This document shows, piece after piece, positions 63,031 to 64,000 of a stretch of 64,000 nucleotides of DNA. The position numbers and the translations under genes are program-made. Below the pieces are notes generated by a model that saw nothing but the letters and a program-made list of their open reading frames with translations, was not told where the DNA came from and did not search any database. The DNA is from Alphaproteobacteria bacterium (GTDB lineage: Bacteria; Pseudomonadota; Alphaproteobacteria; Caulobacterales; Caulobacteraceae): the NCBI GenBank assembly GCA_018820205.1, contig JAHJOK010000075.1:62001-126000 (forward strand). The letters are read 5' to 3'. The first letter of the stretch is position 1; each line of letters opens with the position of its first letter.

Positions 63031-63921
63031 GTGGCCACTGCTGAAATAAAGAAGCCGATTAAGGTTCCCTGCCGCGAGTGTAACATAAAAACGCTGCACG
63101 ATATTCTGTGTGAATCGACAGAACGGGGTGACGAAGACTACGATTTTTATTCGACATACCAAGTAATACAGTGCCGTGGGTGCCAGACAAAAGGCTTTCG
63201 ACACTATTCGGCCGACTATGAACAGGGCTATCCTGTCTCGGAAACCGAATGGGAATTTCCTGAAACGAGCGAAACTTACCCCAAGTTCGATTCGGATCAT
63301 CGGCCTCTCGACAATATGTACGAGGTCCCGGACGTCGTCCGATCTATTTATTTCGAGACGAGACTTGCAATCAAAGAGGATGCGCTAACGTTGGCCAGTT
63401 TGGGTCTGCGGGGTACCGTCGAAGCTATCTGCAATGATCTGAAGATCACCGGCTCCAACTTGGCCTCTCGTATCACAAAGCTTTCTAGCCAAGGCCTAAT
63501 TTCTAAAAAAGACGCGGAACGACTTCACGCAATTCGATTCTTGGGCAACGATGCGGCCCATGAAATAAAGAAACCCAAGCGCACTCAGATAACGGTTGCG
63601 GTAAAGATCATAGATCATTTGATCAACAGTATATATCTCCTTGAAAAGGAGGCTGATGGATCGCTGGAGACAGCTGTTGGGGATTTTGATCAGTTCACTA
63701 CCCTGCTTAAGCCTAACCTCGCAAAGCTTGCGAAGGGTGATGAGCTACCTTTAGCGGCAATCTTAGGTCGGGACGTCCGACGTCTTGTCACTGGTCCTGG
63801 CGCTTTTGAGTCTCAGCTCATTTCACAGATTTCGGCTGGGGCTTTCCCCCATCTCGCCCTTGGAAAGGTGGCGAAGTACGCCAACTCGAAGGAAGACCTC
63901 CAGCACTTCACAGTGCAGTAG
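63031..63921 (+). CDS. DUF4145 (HEPN-like) domain protein
   Basis: A 296-residue protein. The N-terminal 60 residues have a zinc-ribbon-like CRECNIKTLHDILC and QCRGCQTKGF. The middle (about 120-200) is a DUF4145 region with SLGLRGTVEAICNDL and RFLGNDAAHE, the HEPN-family motif. The C-terminal part is helical. HEPN proteins often cleave RNA in defence or toxin systems; activity here is unproven. Base composition is clearly AT-richer than the rest, a sign of transfer. Confidence 0.82.
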   Translation: MATAEIKKPIKVPCRECNIKTLHDILCESTERGDEDYDFYSTYQVIQCRGCQTKGFRHYSADYEQGYPVSETEWEFPETSETYPKFDSDHRPLDNMYEVPDVVRSIYFETRLAIKEDALTLASLGLRGTVEAICNDLKITGSNLASRITKLSSQGLISKKDAERLHAIRFLGNDAAHEIKKPKRTQITVAVKIIDHLINSIYLLEKEADGSLETAVGDFDQFTTLLKPNLAKLAKGDELPLAAILGRDVRRLVTGPGAFESQLISQISAGAFPHLALGKVAKYANSKEDLQHFTVQ

Positions 63922-63936
63922 TCATGCTGCTCCCCC

Positions 63937-64000
63937 CTACAGCCTTCCCTTCCTGAACCGCTCCTGCGCCTCCGCCTGCGCCTCCTTGCGCCACCGCTTC
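63937..64000 (-). CDS. 3' end of unidentified gene
   Basis: The minus strand carries an open frame that enters from the right edge and stops at TAG (63937-63939), ending RKEAQAEAQERFRKGRL, a charged helical tail. Too short to identify. Confidence 0.4.
   Translation of the reverse strand, partial: KRWRKEAQAEAQERFRKGRL

Overview
The window reads as chromosomal DNA of a GC-rich alphaproteobacterium, most likely Caulobacterales and close to Brevundimonas. The grounds are very high GC with frequent GTG/TTG starts, a PleC-like cell-cycle histidine kinase, an FolM/FolB/PTPS pterin cluster, a TonB receptor and many family assignments typical of that group. This is inferred from protein resemblance; no rRNA or tRNA gene was seen.

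Region 1 (1-33.65 kb) looks like core genome. In order it holds: the tail of an anti-sigma-like gene with a periplasmic metal-sensor-like protein; PleC-like kinase; CBS protein; aminoadipate-semialdehyde-type ALDH; retropepsin-like protease; glutamate 5-kinase; neutral zinc metallopeptidase; PfpI protein; a putative ETF-beta lysine methyltransferase coupled to a desaturase; a small XRE/membrane operon with GTCAGG repeats; UbiA with an unusual insertion; an ArsR-ArsC-ACR3 arsenic operon; a pterin operon started by a 26-residue membrane miniprotein; DUF4870 pair; CPA2 antiporter; two acyl-CoA dehydrogenases framed by three large palindromic elements; homogentisate dioxygenase; and small lipoproteins and membrane enzymes.

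Region 2 (about 33.7-60.5 kb) looks like an integrated mobilizable island. A tyrosine integrase sits at the left edge, followed by a decayed IS66 transposase. The cargo is a CoA-dependent catabolic cluster: TonB receptor, alpha/beta hydrolase, enoyl-CoA hydratase, acyl-CoA dehydrogenase, TetR regulator, two NMO-family flavoproteins, thiolase, SDR and acyl-CoA ligase. Three copies of one operator-like 12-mer lie at the control points of this cluster. The transfer module follows: TraG coupling protein, TraD, an IncQ/Ti-type oriT and the TraA relaxase-helicase, then a DUF6118-like protein, a serine recombinase with two HNH-type repeats, a Fic protein with an AbiEi-like N-terminus behind an array of direct repeats, and an XRE regulator divergent from a Tat-signal protein and a sigma-region-4 protein.

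Region 3 (60.5-64 kb) is accessory. It holds a DpnI-like methyl-directed restriction enzyme, small unknown genes, a fragment of an MT-A70 adenine methyltransferase and an AT-richer DUF4145 (HEPN-like) protein, which together suggest a defence-flavoured edge.

The most promising leads are the regulated catabolic island with paired flavoproteins, the Fic gene with its repeat array, the oriT, and several small sequence changes such as a 17-bp duplication that extends an SDR and a 33-residue insertion in UbiA.
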